Shown: positions 35,891-45,227, numbered from the stretch's first letter. The stretch: 61,520 bases of DNA from Bacteroidota bacterium (GCA_021813905.1 JAKAJH010000012.1:1-61520), one strand, 5' to 3'. Numbers and translations: made by a program. Notes: generated by a model not told the origin, from the sequence alone.

Positions 35891-37021
35891 TCAGCGCACT
35901 TTGAACGTCGCCAGGCTGAGGATCATCAGCAGGATCGCGATGATGTAGAAACGCGTCACGATCTTGGGCTCGGGCCAGCCGAGCAGTTCAAAATGATGAT
36001 GGACCGGGGCCATCCGGAATACCCGGCGGCCCTCTCCGTATTTTCGTTTCGTATACTTGAAGTACATCCGCTGAATGATCACCGACACCGTCTCCATCAG
36101 GAACACGCCGCCCAGCGTCGGCAGCAGCAGCTCTTTCTTGATCAGCACGCACATGGCGCCGATGATGCCGCCCAGCGCCAGCGAGCCCGTGTCTCCCATG
36201 AACACCTGCGCGGGATACGAATTGAACCACAGGAATCCCAGGGCCGCGCCCGTGATGGCGGCGCAATAGATCGCCAGTTCGCCCGTGCCGCGGAGGTACG
36301 GGATCGTCAGATACTGGCTCCAGATCGCATGACCCGATACGTACGTGATGACCGCGAGCGTCAGGCTCACGATGCCGACCGTGCCAATGGCCAGTCCGTC
36401 CAGCCCGTCCGTCAGATTCACCGCGTTCGAGGTCGCCGTGATCACGAAGATGACCATCGGGATGTAGAGGATCCCGAAATCGAATTCCAGATTCTTGATG
36501 AACGGCACCGTCGTGCTCGACTTCAGCCGCCACAGTTCAGGATCGATCCATTGGGGATAGAAGTAGATGATCCCGCCGACCACGAGCCCCACCAGCACCT
36601 GTCCGACGATCTTGTACCGGCCGATGAGGCCTTTCGGTTTTTTGCGGACGACTTTCAGATAGTCATCCAGGAATCCCACCGCGCCAAGCGTGATCGTGAC
36701 AAACAGGATGAGCAGCACGTACGTGTTTCGCAGATCCGTCCAGAGCAGGGCCGGAATCACCACGGACGCAAGCACGATCAATCCGCCCATCGTGGGCGTG
36801 CCGGCTTTGGACAGATGCGTTTTGGGCGCTTCGACCTTGGCGGCTTCGCCGATCTGTTTCTCGCGCAGCAGTCGGATGATCTTCGGTCCGAGCCAGAAGG
36901 CGATGATCAGCGCCGTGACCGCGGCGCCGCCGGCGCGAAACGTGATGTACCGGAACAGTCCGAGGCCGGGGACGTGATAGATATGGTCGAAGTACGTGAA
37001 GAGGAAGTAGAACATCCTCAA
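35891..37021 (-). CDS. mraY: Phospho-MurNAc-pentapeptide transferase
   Basis: A 376-residue enzyme with about ten membrane helices, making lipid I from UDP-MurNAc-pentapeptide and undecaprenyl phosphate. Diagnostic residues: KAGTPTMGGL, VGFLDDYLKV (DD pair), AVNLTDGLDGLAIG, MGDTGSLALGG and PVHHHFELLGWPE. It overlaps murF by 4 bases. Confidence 0.98.
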   Translation of the reverse strand: MRMFYFLFTYFDHIYHVPGLGLFRYITFRAGGAAVTALIIAFWLGPKIIRLLREKQIGEAAKVEAPKTHLSKAGTPTMGGLIVLASVVIPALLWTDLRNTYVLLILFVTITLGAVGFLDDYLKVVRKKPKGLIGRYKIVGQVLVGLVVGGIIYFYPQWIDPELWRLKSSTTVPFIKNLEFDFGILYIPMVIFVITATSNAVNLTDGLDGLAIGTVGIVSLTLAVITYVSGHAIWSQYLTIPYLRGTGELAIYCAAITGAALGFLWFNSYPAQVFMGDTGSLALGGIIGAMCVLIKKELLLPTLGGVFLMETVSVIIQRMYFKYTKRKYGEGRRVFRMAPVHHHFELLGWPEPKIVTRFYIIAILLMILSLATFKVR

Positions 37022-38430
37022 GCCTGTCCTTTCCGGGGCAGACGCTCCTGCAGGAACACGATCACGTCCTCCATCTTCATCCCGCGTGAACCCTTGATCA
37101 GTACCACGTCTCCGTTCGAGAGCGTTTCCAGCAGATACTCCGCCAGCACGTTCTTCTGGTCGTAGTGCGACTTCATTCGGGCCACGGCGGCGTCATGCGT
37201 CATCTTCGAGAGCGGGCCGTACGTCAGCAGAATGTCCGCACCGCTCAGCCCGACCGCGTGCCCCACCTCCCGGTGCAGCTCACCGGCCTGCGGGCCCAGC
37301 TCCAGCATGTCAGCGAGCACGACGATTTTCCGGCCGGGGCAGGACAGTGTGCGCAGGGTAGAAAGCGCGGCCAGCGCCGAGTCCGGGTTCGAGTTATACG
37401 TGTCGTTCAGGATCGTCACGCCGGCGATCTGCAGCACCTGCATCCGTTTGTTCGACGCCGTGAATCCTTCCAGCGCCCGCTGGATCGACGCCGCCGGGAT
37501 GCGGAACGCCATGCCGATGCTTGTGGCCGCCAGTGCGTTCTTTGCGTTGTGTTCGCCGGGAACGCTCAGCGACACGTCGAATGCACGGCGATCCTTCGGC
37601 CGGATGCGCACCCGGGCACATCCACGCTCGTCCGTGCCGGCCACCGTGCCCTTCACCGCCGGCGTTCGTGCCGTGAATCCGAAGGTCACGCGCTTCGGCA
37701 CCCGGATGCCCAGGCGGGCCAGATGCGGATCGTCGACGTTTACGAATGCTGTGCCTTTGTGCTCGCGTAACCAGGTGAACAGCTCCGTCTCGGCGGACGC
37801 GACTCCTTCGATCGATCCGAAGAACTCCAGATGTTCCCGTCCGACGTTCGTGATGATCCCGTGTGTCGGTTCGAGCATATCGCAAAGGTACGCGATCTCG
37901 CCGGGATGGTTCGTGCCGATTTCGATGACCGCGACCTGGTGCTCGTCGCTCAGCCGGAACAGCATGTGCGGAACGCCGATATGATTGTTCAGATTGCCGT
38001 CCGTCTTCAGGACGTTGAACTTCATAGCCAGCACGGCCGCGATCATATCCTTCGTCGTCGTCTTGCCGTTGCTTCCGCCCACGGCGATGACGGGAATGCG
38101 ATGGGAACGTCGTACGTTCCGCGCGAGGTTTCCGAGCGCATAAACGGTATTCTCCACCACCATCCGCGGGGCCCGCAGACTGACCAGCATGGTCGCATTC
38201 GTTTTCGCCCAGTGGTCATCCACAACGATAGCCGCCGCGCCGGCATCGACCGCCCGGCTGATGAAATTGTGCCCGTCGAACTGCGCGCCCCGGATGGCGA
38301 TGAACAGATCGCCGCGCTTGATCCCGCGGGAGTCGGTGGAGACCCCCGTGATCGTGAACCCCTTCAGATCCTCAAACCCGAGTGCCTGAAGATGCGGAAT
38401 CGCCAGCAGATCGTCGCTCGTGAGCGTCAT
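37018..38430 (-). CDS. murF: UDP-MurNAc-tripeptide--D-Ala-D-Ala ligase
   Basis: A 470-residue Mur ligase adding D-Ala-D-Ala. Catalytic domain loop VGGSNGKTTTKDMIAAVL; NNHIGVP and TNHPGEI follow; ILNDTYNSNPDSALAAL is the family signature; the C-terminus ends LIKGSRGMKMEDVI. It overlaps both murE and mraY by 4 bases, indicating tight coupling. Confidence 0.97.
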   Translation of the reverse strand: MTLTSDDLLAIPHLQALGFEDLKGFTITGVSTDSRGIKRGDLFIAIRGAQFDGHNFISRAVDAGAAAIVVDDHWAKTNATMLVSLRAPRMVVENTVYALGNLARNVRRSHRIPVIAVGGSNGKTTTKDMIAAVLAMKFNVLKTDGNLNNHIGVPHMLFRLSDEHQVAVIEIGTNHPGEIAYLCDMLEPTHGIITNVGREHLEFFGSIEGVASAETELFTWLREHKGTAFVNVDDPHLARLGIRVPKRVTFGFTARTPAVKGTVAGTDERGCARVRIRPKDRRAFDVSLSVPGEHNAKNALAATSIGMAFRIPAASIQRALEGFTASNKRMQVLQIAGVTILNDTYNSNPDSALAALSTLRTLSCPGRKIVVLADMLELGPQAGELHREVGHAVGLSGADILLTYGPLSKMTHDAAVARMKSHYDQKNVLAEYLLETLSNGDVVLIKGSRGMKMEDVIVFLQERLPRKGQA

Positions 38431-39926
38431 GCGATGAACTCTTCGACCACTTCCCGGTCGCTGAAATGCGATCGTTCCTTGCCGACCACCTGGTAGTCTT
38501 CGTGGCCTTTGCCCGCGATAAGAACGGCATCGCCGCGCTCCGCGATGCCAAGCGCGAACTCGATCGCCGACCGGCGGTCTGCGTCGCGGCTCACGTTCGG
38601 GTGATTCTTGATGCCTTTCATGATGTCGTCGATGATCCGCTCCGGATTCTCTGTGCGCGGATTATCGGACGTCACCACGATCACGTCGCTGAATTGCGCC
38701 GCCATCCGCCCCATCAGGGGCCGCTTGGTGCGGTCCCGATCGCCACCGGCGCCGAAGACGGTGATGATACGTCCGCGGTTGCGGCGGGGCATCAGGTCGT
38801 GGAGCGTCCGGAGACAGTTCTCCATGGCATCGGGCGTATGCGCATAATCGATCACGGCCGTCCAACCGGCCGGCGCGGTGATGCGCTCAAAACGGCCCTT
38901 CACGTTCTTGACCGCCGCAATGCCCGCCAGAATTTCCCGCGTGCCGATGCCAAGAGCCCGGCCGGCGGCATACGCTGCAAGCACATTTGATACGTTGAAC
39001 CGTCCGATCAGCGGGGTCGTCACTTTCGTCGTTCCGCTTGTCTCCTGCACGCTGAACGTAGTGCCCGTCATGCTCATATTCAGGTCGGTTGCACGGATGT
39101 CCGCTTCATTCTTGATCCCGAAGCGGATGCGCGCCGCCTTGCCGGACTCGGTTATGCGCTCGTGGCGCGGGTCGTCGGCGTTCACCACGGCGGTCGCGTG
39201 CTCCGCGAGCCCGTCGAACAGGATCTTCTTCGCCGCGAAGTACTTCTCCATGCTGTGGTGATAGTCGAGATGATCCTGCGTCAGATTCGTGAAGATGCCG
39301 ACCCGGAAATCCAATCCGTACACCCGCGACTGGTCGAGAGCGTGGGACGACACTTCCATCGAAATCGCGGTGCAGCCCGCCTGCTTCATCTGCGCAAACA
39401 GTTCCTGCAGCTCGAGAGATTCCGGCGTCGTATGCGTCGCCGGAATGGCGATGCCGCCCGCCTGGTACTGAATGGTTCCGATCAGTCCCGCCCGATGCCC
39501 GGCCGCTTCCAGGATCGCACGCACCAGATAGGACGTCGTCGTCTTACCGTTCGTGCCGGTCACGCCGACGAGAGCCATATCCTTCGTCGGGTGCCCGTAG
39601 GAGTTCGCCGCCAGGATCGCCAGCGCCTTCCGCGAGTCGGGCACGACGACCTTGCAGACGCCGTCGTGCATGCACAGGGGATCGGGGTATGCATCGTCCC
39701 GTTCGACCACGATCACTTTCGCACCCTGCGCGACCGCCTGACCGATGAACGCGTGTCCGTCACTGCCTGTGCCCCGGATGGCCACAAAACAATCGCCGGT
39801 CGCCACCTTCCGCGAATCGTACTGAACGCGGCTGAGGTTGAGATCCTGCGTCGGAGCCATCTGGCCGAACAACGCGTGGTATAACTTTGTGACCGTGACT
39901 CCCTGGATCAGTTCCGCGAGTTTCAT
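38427..39926 (-). CDS. murE: UDP-MurNAc-L-Ala-D-Glu--meso-diaminopimelate ligase
   Basis: A 499-residue Mur ligase adding the third stem residue. ATP loop GVTGTNGKTTTSYLV; NLTQDHLDYHHSMEKYF; and crucially DNPRTENPERI. The DNPR motif marks enzymes that use meso-diaminopimelate rather than L-lysine, so the cell wall is DAP-type, as in Gram-negatives. ATG 39926 (MKLAELIQGV) is chosen; the longer open frame to 40043 overlaps ftsI heavily and is not family-like. Confidence 0.97.
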   Translation of the reverse strand: MKLAELIQGVTVTKLYHALFGQMAPTQDLNLSRVQYDSRKVATGDCFVAIRGTGSDGHAFIGQAVAQGAKVIVVERDDAYPDPLCMHDGVCKVVVPDSRKALAILAANSYGHPTKDMALVGVTGTNGKTTTSYLVRAILEAAGHRAGLIGTIQYQAGGIAIPATHTTPESLELQELFAQMKQAGCTAISMEVSSHALDQSRVYGLDFRVGIFTNLTQDHLDYHHSMEKYFAAKKILFDGLAEHATAVVNADDPRHERITESGKAARIRFGIKNEADIRATDLNMSMTGTTFSVQETSGTTKVTTPLIGRFNVSNVLAAYAAGRALGIGTREILAGIAAVKNVKGRFERITAPAGWTAVIDYAHTPDAMENCLRTLHDLMPRRNRGRIITVFGAGGDRDRTKRPLMGRMAAQFSDVIVVTSDNPRTENPERIIDDIMKGIKNHPNVSRDADRRSAIEFALGIAERGDAVLIAGKGHEDYQVVGKERSHFSDREVVEEFIA

Positions 39927-39936
39927 CGACTGCCGT

Positions 39937-42105
39937 TCAGTACAGGACCGCGTGGGCGAGCGTTCGCGGCACGCACGAGATCGCAACGCGTGACCCGTTG
40001 GCCACGCGCTGACCGGGCGCCGGCGACTGCGACTGCACGACACCGCCGCCCTGGATCACAACATCAAAATCTTCCGCGGTGAGCCGGTTCATCGCACGGC
40101 GGAGACTCAATCCGCGGACGTCCGGCACGATCACCGTGCCTTCGGTTGTCGCCGTCCCTGAACCGGTGAGGATCAGCGTCACGGCGTCTCCCTGCTCCAC
40201 CTTCTTGCCGGCCTCGGGTGACTGCTTCAGCACGATCTCTCCCGTGCCGAACACCTGACTCGTCAAGCCGTGGCTTTCCAGGATCTTCTGCGCGAGCGTC
40301 GGCTGCAGCGTGCGCACATCCGGTACGACGATCGCGCCCGGACGAAGGGATGCCTGCGTCACCGGCGTGCGCGAGAATCGCGACGAGGTCTGGATGACGC
40401 GTTCCGCGATCGCCCGGAACACCGGTCCGCTCGTGAGTCCGCCGTAATAGCTGCGCGCCCGCGGATTGTCCATCATCACCAGACAGACGATCTGCGGATC
40501 TTCGACGGGGAAGTATCCCACGAACGACGCCGTGTAATTGCTGGTCGAGTATTTGCCGTCGACGATCTTGCGCGAGGTGCCGGTCTTGCCGGCGATGCGC
40601 ACGCCGTTCACGCGCGCTTCCATGGCGGTGCCCTGATCGACCGCGCCTTCGAACGCCGATGCCAGCAGACGAACGGTCTGTTCGGAGATCACGCGTCGCA
40701 CCGGTTCCGGTGTCGCGCGATACAGCACGTCCCCCGCCTCGTCATGAACTTCCGCGACGACGTAGGGCTTCATGAGGACGCCCTGATCGGCCACCGCGCC
40801 GTACGCGCAGGCGATCTGCAGCGGCGTTACGCCGACCTCGTAGCCGTAGGCCATGGTCTGGAGCGTCGTCCCCGACCAGTCCGCCGGACGCTTGAGCACA
40901 CCGCGCACTTCTCCCGGCAAATCGATGCCCGTCACGGTCCCAAAGCCGAACGCACGCGCCTGACGATAGAGGCGCTCGGCGCCGATGAACTTGCTCGCCT
41001 TCGCCATCACGATATTGCTGGAGTACTCGATCCCTTCCTCGAACGTCAGCCAGTCGTACGGATGCGAATCAGTGATGAGCCGGAATTTCCGCCCGTTCAG
41101 CTGCACCTTCATCTTCCCGTGCTCGGCATAGAAGCGGCTCGCGGGCTGGATGAGGTTGTCCTGATACGCCGCCGATGCCGTGACCACCTTGAAGACGGAG
41201 CCGGGCTCGAAGAGGTCGGACACGACACGGTTCCGCGCCAGGGCGATGTCGTACTTCGCGTAGTCGTTCGGGTTGATGCACGGCGCCACCGCCATGGCCA
41301 GCACTTCGCCCGTCTTCGGATTCAGGAGGACAGCCAGTCCGCCGTCCGCCTTGTTCGCTTCGATGCCTTTCCGGAGCTCTTCATCTGCGATCGCCTGATA
41401 CGTCAGGTCGAGCGTGAGCACCACGTCCGCGCCGTTGACCGGCTCGCGCCGCGGATAGTCCACAGACGGCCGGACACGTCCGAGTCCGTCGCGCTGCATG
41501 ACCACCATGCCGTCAACGCCGTGCATGACGCTGTCGAGATCGAGCTCCACGCCGGAGATGCCGCGATTGTCGACATTGGTGAAGCCGATGAGCGTTCCGG
41601 CCAGATCGTCGTACCGGTAGATGCGCTTCGGCTCGTTGATCATCACGATGCCGTCGAGGTGCGCTGCTTCGATCCTGCGCGCAAGATCGGGATGAACGCG
41701 CCGTTCCAGCCACACGAAGCGACGGGGCTCGTCCAACTTCGCGTGATAGAAGGAGCGGGGTTTCCCGAAGGTCTGGGCGAACGCGTTCGCCACCGCGTCC
41801 GCGTTGTCACCGACGATCTTCGGATCAGCCGCGAACGAGATCAGCATCGTGTTTGACACGAGGATGTTCCCGTTACGGTCGAAGATGGTCCCGCGCGTCG
41901 CCGGCAGAATGAACTTCTGCTCATACTGCTTTTTCGCCAGCGCCTGATACCGCGACGCTTCGAACACCTGGATCGTGACGAGCCGGAGGGCAACGATGAC
42001 GAAGGCCGCCGCAAATCCCAGCTTCAGCAGCAGAAACCGCCGCCGGAAGGCCCGATCCGGGACTTGCTGCTGACTCAGGTCCGGCTGGTTCTGTTCAGAG
42101 CTCAT
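39937..42105 (-). CDS. ftsI: FtsI/PBP3-type transpeptidase with two PASTA domains
   Basis: A 722-residue class B penicillin-binding protein for septal cross-linking. One membrane anchor (about 25-47), PBP dimerisation domain (ATRGTIFDRNGNILVSN), then transpeptidase motifs SVFK (about residue 300), SSN (in EYSSNIVMA) and KTGT (GKTGTSRKI). The C-terminus carries two PASTA domains (VPDVRTLQPTLAQKILESHG and VPDVRGLSLRRAMNRLTAED). PASTA modules bind uncross-linked peptidoglycan. Many diderm FtsI proteins lack them, so this one resembles SpoVD/PBP2x in layout. It overlaps ftsL by 4 bases. Confidence 0.96.
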   Translation of the reverse strand: MSSEQNQPDLSQQQVPDRAFRRRFLLLKLGFAAAFVIVALRLVTIQVFEASRYQALAKKQYEQKFILPATRGTIFDRNGNILVSNTMLISFAADPKIVGDNADAVANAFAQTFGKPRSFYHAKLDEPRRFVWLERRVHPDLARRIEAAHLDGIVMINEPKRIYRYDDLAGTLIGFTNVDNRGISGVELDLDSVMHGVDGMVVMQRDGLGRVRPSVDYPRREPVNGADVVLTLDLTYQAIADEELRKGIEANKADGGLAVLLNPKTGEVLAMAVAPCINPNDYAKYDIALARNRVVSDLFEPGSVFKVVTASAAYQDNLIQPASRFYAEHGKMKVQLNGRKFRLITDSHPYDWLTFEEGIEYSSNIVMAKASKFIGAERLYRQARAFGFGTVTGIDLPGEVRGVLKRPADWSGTTLQTMAYGYEVGVTPLQIACAYGAVADQGVLMKPYVVAEVHDEAGDVLYRATPEPVRRVISEQTVRLLASAFEGAVDQGTAMEARVNGVRIAGKTGTSRKIVDGKYSTSNYTASFVGYFPVEDPQIVCLVMMDNPRARSYYGGLTSGPVFRAIAERVIQTSSRFSRTPVTQASLRPGAIVVPDVRTLQPTLAQKILESHGLTSQVFGTGEIVLKQSPEAGKKVEQGDAVTLILTGSGTATTEGTVIVPDVRGLSLRRAMNRLTAEDFDVVIQGGGVVQSQSPAPGQRVANGSRVAISCVPRTLAHAVLY

Positions 42106-42626
42106 CGGTTCGATTGATGCTGATCGAGCGCGTGCTGCACGTCCTGCACACGTTCGGGGTCCACCTCCAGCCAGACGGGCGGCTGGGTGGGCGGTTTAAG
42201 ACCCAGTTGTTCCGTTGCCACTTTCTCTACGCGCTCGAGGCTTTCCAGGCGGCTGATCTGCGCGCGAAGCAGTTCCTGATCGTTGAGCAGCTGCCGGTGC
42301 TTCACTTCAAGCGTATTGTTTTGGATCAGCAGCCTGCCGACCGCGAGCACATTGCTGATATACAGCACGCTGACCACTGCGACCCCCAACAGGATCAGGA
42401 TCATGTTGAACGGCGAGATCGCCCGCCGGGTCCCCCGACGATTCCGCGGCCTGGCGGCTGCCGGATCTCCGGTCCCGGGAGAGGCCGGTACAGGCATGGT
42501 TCCGCTGTACACGAGGTCACGGGCCTCACGAACGCGGGGAATCGAAATGGTCCCGCCGACCGCGTCGTCGGGCTGCATGGCTCGCTCGGCGTACGCCTGT
42601 CCGGGGTTCTGGTTCGAGGATGGCAT
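42102..42626 (-). CDS. ftsL: FtsL-like septum protein with long N-terminal tail
   Basis: A 174-residue bitopic protein. One membrane segment (residues about 74-94, FNMILILLGVAVVSVLYISN) is followed by a leucine-zipper coiled coil (NNTLEVKHRQLLNDQELLRA, ISRLESLERVEKVATEQLGL) and a short tail. It fits FtsL in size after the membrane and in position between rsmH and ftsI. The cytoplasmic tail of about 73 residues, rich in Pro, Ala and Arg, is clearly longer than in well-studied FtsL proteins. The call rests on topology and synteny because FtsL sequences are poorly conserved. Confidence 0.85.
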   Translation of the reverse strand: MPSSNQNPGQAYAERAMQPDDAVGGTISIPRVREARDLVYSGTMPVPASPGTGDPAAARPRNRRGTRRAISPFNMILILLGVAVVSVLYISNVLAVGRLLIQNNTLEVKHRQLLNDQELLRAQISRLESLERVEKVATEQLGLKPPTQPPVWLEVDPERVQDVQHALDQHQSNR

Positions 42627-42631
42627 CGGGT

Positions 42632-43561
42632 TCAGAGCCGTTCAGCGGCGCGAAGTTTCGCACTTCGGGCACGCGGGTTCATCCCGGTTTCCCGCTCGCC
42701 CGCCACAACGGGCTTCCGGGTCAGAAGGCGGATTCGGGGATGAAGCGGGATGTCGGGCAGAAGCTGGTGCGCGGAGCGCCGGACGGTCGCGGAAGCCTCC
42801 CGGAACTGCTCCTTCACGATCCGGTCTTCCAGCGAATGGTACGACAGGATGACGAATCTCCCTCCCGGGCGCAACACGTTCATTCCCTCCTCGATCGCCT
42901 CTCGCAAGCACTCCAACTCGTTGTTGACCTCGATCCGGACGGCCTGAAACACCCGCGCCAGAGTTTTGGTCAGGAACGCGCCTCCGACGGCACGCTCCAC
43001 GATCGCCGCCAGCTGACCGGTCCGCTCGATCGGCAGATGCTGCCGCTCCCGGACGATGGCCCGCCCAATGGCCCCGGCCCGCCGTTCTTCTCCGTACCGG
43101 TGCAGAATGTCCGCTAACCGGTCTTCCGGATACCCGTTGACCACGCTCCGGGCATCGGTCGCGCTGCGGCGATCCATCCGCATATCCAGCCGCTCATCGG
43201 CGCGGAAGCTGAAGCCCTTTTCCGGTGCATCGAGCTGGAACGACGAGACGCCGAGATCGAGCAGGATTCCGTCCGCTGCTTCGCCGTTCGCCCGCACCAC
43301 TGCGCCGAGTTCCCGGAAATTCGACCGGACCAGCAACACCCGATTGCCGGACGGCGCCAGGCGTGCCCCCGCGGTGCGCAGCGCATCCTCATCCACATCA
43401 AGACCGATCAGCCGGCCGCGCGGAGAAAGCCGGCTGAGGATCGCTTCCGCATGTCCGCCGCCGCCGAGCGTTCCGTCGACATAGACGCCGTCAGCGGTCG
43501 TGATCAGAGATGCTAGAACTTCGGAAAGAAGAACAGGCGTATGGTACGATGACGGCTCCAC
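42632..43561 (-). CDS. rsmH: 16S rRNA (cytosine(1402)-N4)-methyltransferase
   Basis: A 309-residue SAM-dependent methyltransferase of the ribosomal P site. YHTPVLLSEVL opens the protein; DGTLGGGGHAEAIL is the SAM loop; GILLDLGVSSFQLD, PEKGFSFRADERLDMRMD and FQAVRIEVNNELECL are diagnostic; the C-terminus has ILSYHSLEDRIVK. GTG 43561 (VEPSSYHTPVLL) gives the normal length; the frame is open to 43867 only because it runs through mraZ in another frame. It lies 14 bases after the mraZ stop. Confidence 0.96.
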   Translation of the reverse strand: MEPSSYHTPVLLSEVLASLITTADGVYVDGTLGGGGHAEAILSRLSPRGRLIGLDVDEDALRTAGARLAPSGNRVLLVRSNFRELGAVVRANGEAADGILLDLGVSSFQLDAPEKGFSFRADERLDMRMDRRSATDARSVVNGYPEDRLADILHRYGEERRAGAIGRAIVRERQHLPIERTGQLAAIVERAVGGAFLTKTLARVFQAVRIEVNNELECLREAIEEGMNVLRPGGRFVILSYHSLEDRIVKEQFREASATVRRSAHQLLPDIPLHPRIRLLTRKPVVAGERETGMNPRARSAKLRAAERL

Positions 43562-43575
43562 GCGCGGCTGCAGCG

Positions 43576-44025
43576 TCAGCCCTGCGGCTTGAAGACCCGT
43601 TCTGCGATCGTCTCGTACGTCTCGGGCTGATTGCGCTGATACTCGTCGTACACTGCCGGGCTCCAGATCTCGATGCGGTCGATGACGCCAAGCACGATGA
43701 CCTCGTTTTCGATGGCGGCGTACTTCAGCAATTCCTGCGGGATCGTGATGCGCGACTGACTGTCGAGCTGCAGATCCGCCGCCCACTCGAAGAGTGCGCG
43801 ACCGAAAAATCGCTGTTGCGCATCGAGGAACGACAACCCACGAACGTACTTCTCCAACCGGGCCCATTCGTCGTGCGGATAGAGATAGAGGCAGCGTTCA
43901 AACCCGCGGGTGATCACGAAATTTCCCTCGGCGCCGGCAGAGACCGCCTTCCGCAGCTTCGCGGGAAGTGCCAGGCGTCCCTTGTTGTCCACCGAATAGG
44001 AGTATCTGCCTTTGAACGACGACAT
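43576..44025 (-). CDS. mraZ: MraZ, transcriptional regulator of the dcw cluster
   Basis: A 149-residue protein with two SpoVT/AbrB-like swapped-hairpin domains: FKGRYSYSVDNKGRLALPAKLR at the N-terminus and the second around ADLQLDSQSRITIPQELLKY, each with the DxxGR/DxxxR turn. MraZ binds TGGGN direct repeats before its own gene and represses the cluster; a matching operator lies 53 bases upstream. ATG 44025 (MSSFKGRY) is preferred over the ATG 4 codons earlier. It is the first gene of the dcw cluster. Confidence 0.96.
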   Translation of the reverse strand: MSSFKGRYSYSVDNKGRLALPAKLRKAVSAGAEGNFVITRGFERCLYLYPHDEWARLEKYVRGLSFLDAQQRFFGRALFEWAADLQLDSQSRITIPQELLKYAAIENEVIVLGVIDRIEIWSPAVYDEYQRNQPETYETIAERVFKPQG

Positions 44026-44077
44026 AGTGTTCACCAACCGTTCGAAAATGAGCGACGATCGCAGGGAAATCGGGTCT

Positions 44078-44102
44078 CACCGAAATTCCCCACTTTTCCC
44101 CA
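44078..44102 (-). promoter_or_regulatory. MraZ operator (TGGGN direct repeats)
   Basis: On the minus strand TGGGG-AAAAG-TGGGG-AATTT-CGGTG: two perfect TGGGG pentamers (44098-44102, 44088-44092) and a degenerate third (44078-44082), each 5 bases apart, as in known MraZ operators. It begins just after the predicted transcription start, so MraZ binding should block the promoter. Confidence 0.75.
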
Positions 44103-44113
44103 CACTTCGGTAT

Positions 44114-44143
44114 GCAATTTACGGAAATGGGAGTGAAAGTCAA
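44114..44143 (-). promoter_or_regulatory. Promoter of the dcw cluster
   Basis: Minus strand: TTG (44141-44143), 19-base spacer, TAAATTGC (44114-44121). It can also be read as a sigma-70 type promoter, TTGACT-N16-TAAATT. Predicted leader to the mraZ ATG is about 80 bases and contains the MraZ operator. Confidence 0.6.
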
Positions 44144-44226
44144 GAAAAAAAGGGGATTTCAGCGGTCAGAGGCTGTTCACGCCGATATCTCGCGAACCGG
44201 ACAACACAAATTTCCCCACTCTCACG

Positions 44227-45114
44227 TCAACGCACTTCGACACCGGCGGCGCGCTCAAGCACTTTCACAATAGAGGCGTAATCTTCTTTCGCGAGACCGG
44301 AAGCCACAGCCTGTGTGATGAGTTGGTGCACCGCTTCCGCGACCGGCATCGGCACGTGTTGTGCGTGCGCAAGATCGAGAACGAGACCGACATCTTTCGC
44401 GAGATGTTCGACGAAGAACCGTGGTGTGAAATTCCGCTCAATGATTGCGCGGCCTTTCGTCTGATAGGTCGGCGCGTTCAATTGAGATTGACCGATGATC
44501 TCAAGCAGTGTGGAGGGATCGACATCGGATTTCTTCGCCAGCACGAGCGCCTGAGCCAGGACGCCGATCATGCCGGCGATGAAGGAATTGCAGAGCAACT
44601 TCGTCGTGGTGGCCTGTTCCGGGCGCGGAAATCGCCACGTCCGGCTCCCGAGCATGCGCACAATCGGCTCCACGCGCTGCGCGGCGGCATCTTCTCCCCC
44701 CACAAACAGCAACAGCGTTCCGTCCACCACCTGTGATACACTGCCTAGGACGGGCGCGTGCAGAAAGTGCTTTCCCTGCGCCGCATATTCGCGCGCAAGC
44801 TGTGCCGTGAGATCCGGAGAGACCGTGCTGTGGTCCACATGAATCCCGCCGGGAGCAAGGCCGGCAAGGATGCCATCCGGTCCGAGCGTTACGGATCGCA
44901 GAGCGTCCGGCGTGGACACCATCGAATGGACAGAATGAGCTCCGCGTGCTGTCTCCGCGGGCGTTTCGGCCCAACGGGCCCCCGCCTTGATGAGTGCAGC
45001 CCCCTTCTCCCGCGTGCGATTATGCACCGTCAACCGGCACCCCTGATTCATCAGCCGCTGAGCCATCGGGGCGCCCATGACGCCGAGTCCCACAAATCCG
45101 ATCGCGTACGCCAT
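44227..45114 (-). CDS. NAD(P)-dependent beta-hydroxyacid dehydrogenase
   Basis: A 295-residue member of the 3-hydroxyisobutyrate dehydrogenase / tartronate semialdehyde reductase family. Dinucleotide motif IGFVGLGVMGAPMAQRLMNQG split as GFVGLGVMG plus APMAQRL; DHSTVSPDLT; APVLGSVSQVVDGTLL (substrate loop); and the catalytic Lys in TTKLLCNSFIAG. The dinucleotide loop is followed by VHNRTREK, whose Arg suggests NADP preference. ATG 45114 follows GAGGAAGG and gives the normal start; the longer frame is not family-like. Substrate unknown; glyoxylate/succinic semialdehyde reductases are in the same group. Confidence 0.9.
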   Translation of the reverse strand: MAYAIGFVGLGVMGAPMAQRLMNQGCRLTVHNRTREKGAALIKAGARWAETPAETARGAHSVHSMVSTPDALRSVTLGPDGILAGLAPGGIHVDHSTVSPDLTAQLAREYAAQGKHFLHAPVLGSVSQVVDGTLLLFVGGEDAAAQRVEPIVRMLGSRTWRFPRPEQATTTKLLCNSFIAGMIGVLAQALVLAKKSDVDPSTLLEIIGQSQLNAPTYQTKGRAIIERNFTPRFFVEHLAKDVGLVLDLAHAQHVPMPVAEAVHQLITQAVASGLAKEDYASIVKVLERAAGVEVR

Positions 45115-45151
45115 CGTCCTTCCTCGCAAAACCATTTGTGACTGATGGTGT

Positions 45152-45159
45152 CCAAGGTA
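45152..45159 (-). promoter_or_regulatory. Possible -7 element for the beta-hydroxyacid dehydrogenase
   Basis: TACCTTGG on the minus strand fits the -7 pattern, 37 bases before the ATG, but no TTG lies at the right distance upstream, so only half of the promoter is convincing. Confidence 0.35.
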
Positions 45160-45169
45160 CGAAGAAGAT

Positions 45170-45200
45170 TTGAATTTCACCGCGTGAATCCATAGCTTGT
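45170..45200 (+). promoter_or_regulatory. Bacteroidota-type promoter for the dipeptide epimerase
   Basis: TTG (45170-45172; preceded by T, giving TTTG), 20-base spacer, TAGCTTGT (45193-45200). The ATG at 45228 follows after 27 bases. Confidence 0.6.
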
Positions 45201-45227
45201 AGCGGTCCCACAACACGAAGGCAGGTC

